From assembly GCA_937952345.1 (NCBI GenBank), contig CALFYN010000150.1, forward strand, positions 1 through 6,794: DNA of 6,794 nucleotides, in the 5' to 3' direction. The position numbers were made by a program, and so were the translations under genes. Shown in pieces: positions 4,408 through 6,794 of this stretch. Origin of the DNA: an uncultured Acidobacteriota bacterium. GTDB taxonomy: Bacteria; Acidobacteriota; Terriglobia; Bryobacterales; Bryobacteraceae. The notes below the pieces were generated by a model, which saw only the letters and a list, made by a program, of their open reading frames with translations, did no database searches and was not told the origin of the DNA. How positions within the stretch are numbered: position 1 is the first letter of the stretch; each line of letters begins with the position of its first letter.

Positions 4408-6794
4408 ATGCGAACCATCATCCAGGATCTGCGTTACGGGCTGCGGTTCTTCCTGGGCAGCCCCGGGTTGACCGCGGTGGCGGTTGTCACGCTGGCATTG
4501 GGAATCGCCGCCAATACCACGGTGTTCAGTTGGATTGACGCGTTGCTGCTCAACCCGTTCCCGGGGACATCGGTGGGCGGGCAACTGGCGGTGCTCGAAT
4601 CGGCTTCGGCGACAGCGCCGAACGGTGCGAACCGGGTGTCGCTGCTGGAGTACGAAGATTTTCGCGCCAACCTGCGCTCGGTGGCCGATCTGGCGGCGCA
4701 TCAGGAGGACGTGTTCACGCTGGGCGATGCGAGCACGAACGCACAGGTGTTGTGGGGCGAGGTGGTTTCGGCGAATTATTTTTCCTTCCTGGGTGTGCGT
4801 GCGTATCGGGGACGGCTGTTTCGTGAAGCGGATGAGGCGGCGCAGCCGGTGGTGGTGCTGAGTCACCGGGTCTGGCGCACGCGATTCAACGCTGATGAGC
4901 GGCTGATCGGGAAGACGATCCGCGTGAATCAACGGGATCTGGTGCTGATTGGGGTGACGGATGCGGAGTTTCGGGGAACGATGTCGGGGCTGGCGATGGA
5001 TTTGTGGATGCCGGTTGCCACGGGCCGCGAGTTAGGTGTGCTGCGGGAAAGCGATTTCAAGGATCGGGATAGCCGCTCCGTGTACGTGCTGGCGCGATTG
5101 CGCGATGGCGTGGCGATGGGGCAGGCGAACGCGGAAGCGGCGACGCTGGCGGCGGGGCGCGCGCGGGAGTATCCGAAATCGAATCGAGGCATCGGAGCAA
5201 CAATCCGGCCGGTGTGGAGATTCCGCAGCGGGGCGACGGATTTGCTGCACCGCCCGCTAATGATTCTGATGGCGTTGTCGGTGCTGGTGCTGTGCATCGC
5301 CTGCGCCAATGTGGCGAATCTGTTGCTGGCGCGATCGGTGGCGCGGCGCAAGGAGATGGGCATCCGGTTGGCGATGGGTGCAGACGCGCGGAGGCTGATT
5401 CTGCAATTGCTGACGGAAACGGGAATGCTTGCGGTGGCGGGGGCGCTGGGCGGAATCCTGATGGCGTTCTGGATGGCGGATCTGCTGCCCTCGCTGATTC
5501 CGCCGATCAACGCTCCGGTGGCGATCGGATTCACGCCGAGCCTGCGCGTGATGGGGTTTACGGCAATGGCGTGCCTGCTGGCAACGCTGCTGTCGGGCGC
5601 CGCGCCGGCGTTGTATTGGATGCGTTCGGATGTGAACGAAGCGCTGAAGGAAGGCGGGCGCGGCGGGTCGCAAGGGGCGGGGTCGCATTATTTACGGAAC
5701 GCGCTGATTATCGGCGAGGTGGCGCTTGCTTCGGTGGCGCTGATTGGTGCGGGGTTGTTCCTGCGCAGTTTTCAGGCGGCGCGGGAGATTCATCCGGGCT
5801 TCGAGAGGAGCGGCGTGGAGTTGGCGCGGTTCTACCTGTCGGGCAGGGGTTTGACACGCGGCGAGTTGAACCAGTTCACGATACGGCTGCGCCAGCGTCT
5901 GACGGGGAATCCGGGCGTGGAGAGCGTTACGTTCGCCAACGATGCTCCGCTGGGTTCGAATGCGGGGCCGTTCACCAGTATCGAAATTGACGGATACGTG
6001 ACGGCTTCGGGGTTGCCGGACGCGGTGAACAACTACCGGGTGGCGCCGGGGTTCTTTTCCGCGCTGCGCATTCCGCTGCTGGAAGGACGCGATTTTGATG
6101 AGAGGGATGATGCGAAGGCGGCGCCGGTGTTGATTGTGAATGAGGCATTTGCGCGCCGCTATTTTCCGGGTGTCAGCCCCATTGGCCGGAAGGTGCGCTG
6201 TTTCGGGAATTGGGCGACGATTGTCGGATTGGCGAAGAATGGCAAGTACTTTCATGTAGCGGAGGCGCCGAGGCCGCATCTTTTCGCGCCGTTCTATCAG
6301 CAGAAGGGGATGCCGCAGCAGTTGTATGCTTTTTTCCGAATGGGCGGACCGGCGGAGGGATTCCGCAAATCGCTGCGCCGTGAAGTTGCGGCGATTGAGC
6401 CGCGGGCGGCGGCCTTCGATGTGATGACGCTGCGGGCGTGGACTGAGGTCACGTTGATTCCGCAAACGGTGGCGGCAAGCCTGCTGGCGGCGCTGGCGGC
6501 CTTTGCGGTTGCGCTGGCGTCGGCGGGATTGTACAGCGTGATGGCGTACGGAGTGACACAACGGACGCGGGAAATCGGGATACGGATTGCGCTGGGCGCG
6601 CGGACGCCGAACGTGCTGGGGGCGGTGATGCGATGGGGCATGTCGCTGGCGGCGGCGGGTCTGGCGATTGGGGTTGTGGGAGCGATGGCGGCGTCGCGGC
6701 TGATCGGCAGCATGTTGATCGAGGTCAGCGCCACGGATGGGCGGAGTTTCGTTGGAGCGGCGTTGCTGCTTTCGGTGGTGGCCGCGGCGGCCTG
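4408..6794 (+). CDS. ADOP-type duplicated FtsX/MacB permease, 3' end outside window
   Basis: The frame is open for 795 codons to the window edge. ADOP proteins run about 800 or more residues, so only a short C-terminal tail should be missing. Start ATG at 4408 gives DLRYGLRFFL then a first membrane helix (20-44, with TLALGIAANTTVF), the family's usual beginning. An in-frame ATG at 4357 is a less likely alternative, and neither has a strong Shine-Dalgarno. Two units follow one another: periplasmic MacB core (about 50-270), FtsX helices (284-308, 333-357, 382-402), linker, membrane helix (430-453), second MacB core (about 465-685), FtsX helices (688-712, 740-766, and 780 onward). The duplication shows in KEMGIRLAMGA (316-326) and REIGIRIALGA (721-731). 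No ATPase or PadR-type regulator gene lies nearby in the window. Such permeases occur as large paralogous sets in Acidobacteria; their cargo is unknown. Confidence 0.92.
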   Translation, partial: MRTIIQDLRYGLRFFLGSPGLTAVAVVTLALGIAANTTVFSWIDALLLNPFPGTSVGGQLAVLESASATAPNGANRVSLLEYEDFRANLRSVADLAAHQEDVFTLGDASTNAQVLWGEVVSANYFSFLGVRAYRGRLFREADEAAQPVVVLSHRVWRTRFNADERLIGKTIRVNQRDLVLIGVTDAEFRGTMSGLAMDLWMPVATGRELGVLRESDFKDRDSRSVYVLARLRDGVAMGQANAEAATLAAGRAREYPKSNRGIGATIRPVWRFRSGATDLLHRPLMILMALSVLVLCIACANVANLLLARSVARRKEMGIRLAMGADARRLILQLLTETGMLAVAGALGGILMAFWMADLLPSLIPPINAPVAIGFTPSLRVMGFTAMACLLATLLSGAAPALYWMRSDVNEALKEGGRGGSQGAGSHYLRNALIIGEVALASVALIGAGLFLRSFQAAREIHPGFERSGVELARFYLSGRGLTRGELNQFTIRLRQRLTGNPGVESVTFANDAPLGSNAGPFTSIEIDGYVTASGLPDAVNNYRVAPGFFSALRIPLLEGRDFDERDDAKAAPVLIVNEAFARRYFPGVSPIGRKVRCFGNWATIVGLAKNGKYFHVAEAPRPHLFAPFYQQKGMPQQLYAFFRMGGPAEGFRKSLRREVAAIEPRAAAFDVMTLRAWTEVTLIPQTVAASLLAALAAFAVALASAGLYSVMAYGVTQRTREIGIRIALGARTPNVLGAVMRWGMSLAAAGLAIGVVGAMAASRLIGSMLIEVSATDGRSFVGAALLLSVVAAAA

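Noticed and set aside
3055..4932. 625-residue - strand frame opposite the enolase-type gene and the permease start
   Set aside because: It is a Pro/Arg/His-rich antisense shadow spanning several real genes and their intergenic gap; it stays open because the enolase-type gene and the permease share a frame.
5692..6561. 289-residue - strand frame within the permease gene
   Set aside because: It is an Arg/His/Pro-rich antisense shadow of the permease with no recognisable motif.

Overview
The window looks like chromosomal DNA from an Acidobacteriota bacterium, most likely a Bryobacterales/Solibacter-type soil organism. The strongest evidence is the last gene, a duplicated MacB/FtsX-type permease of the 'acidobacterial duplicated orphan permease' (ADOP) class with no ATPase beside it. 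A Tat-exported enolase-superfamily enzyme and G+C of about two thirds across bases 1200-6794 fit this. The assignment is inference from family knowledge, not a database match.

Layout. Bases 1-990 have only about 50% G+C and differ in character from the rest. They hold the 3' part of a gene on the + strand (1-693) whose C-terminus carries an R-x4-H motif in an ApeA-like HEPN context. A doubtful short reading frame (705-902) and otherwise unexplained sequence follow. This block ends at base 990, exactly at the 3' CCA end of a tRNA-Thr(TGT) gene on the - strand. That geometry is typical of DNA integrated at a tRNA 3' end. tRNA-Thr follows tRNA-Gly(TCC) after 18 bases, and a recognisable sigma70-type promoter (1181-1209, - strand) drives the pair.

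Bases 1213-2653 (- strand) hold a two-gene unit: a cytoplasmic alpha/beta hydrolase of the acetyl-xylan-esterase/dienelactone-hydrolase type, then a 77-residue protein with a single TPR-like helix pair. Divergent from the hydrolase, across a 52-base gap, is a + strand pair. A 133-residue SnoaL-like (NTF2-fold) protein, possibly translated from a leaderless mRNA, is followed one base later by a Tat-exported mandelate-racemase/muconate-lactonizing-type enolase-superfamily enzyme. That enzyme starts at TTG behind a near-perfect Shine-Dalgarno. The ADOP permease starts 102 bases later and runs off the window end.

How the genes might work together. The SnoaL-like and enolase-superfamily genes are almost certainly co-transcribed and may handle one small-molecule substrate, perhaps a sugar acid or related hydroxy acid, but the substrate cannot be read from the sequence. 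The divergent hydrolase shares their regulatory gap. The permease is probably independent. I see no clear new multi-gene system. The most interesting points are the island-like junction at tRNA-Thr with its HEPN-like gene, the possible leaderless start, and the Asp-to-Glu change in the enolase-type active site.
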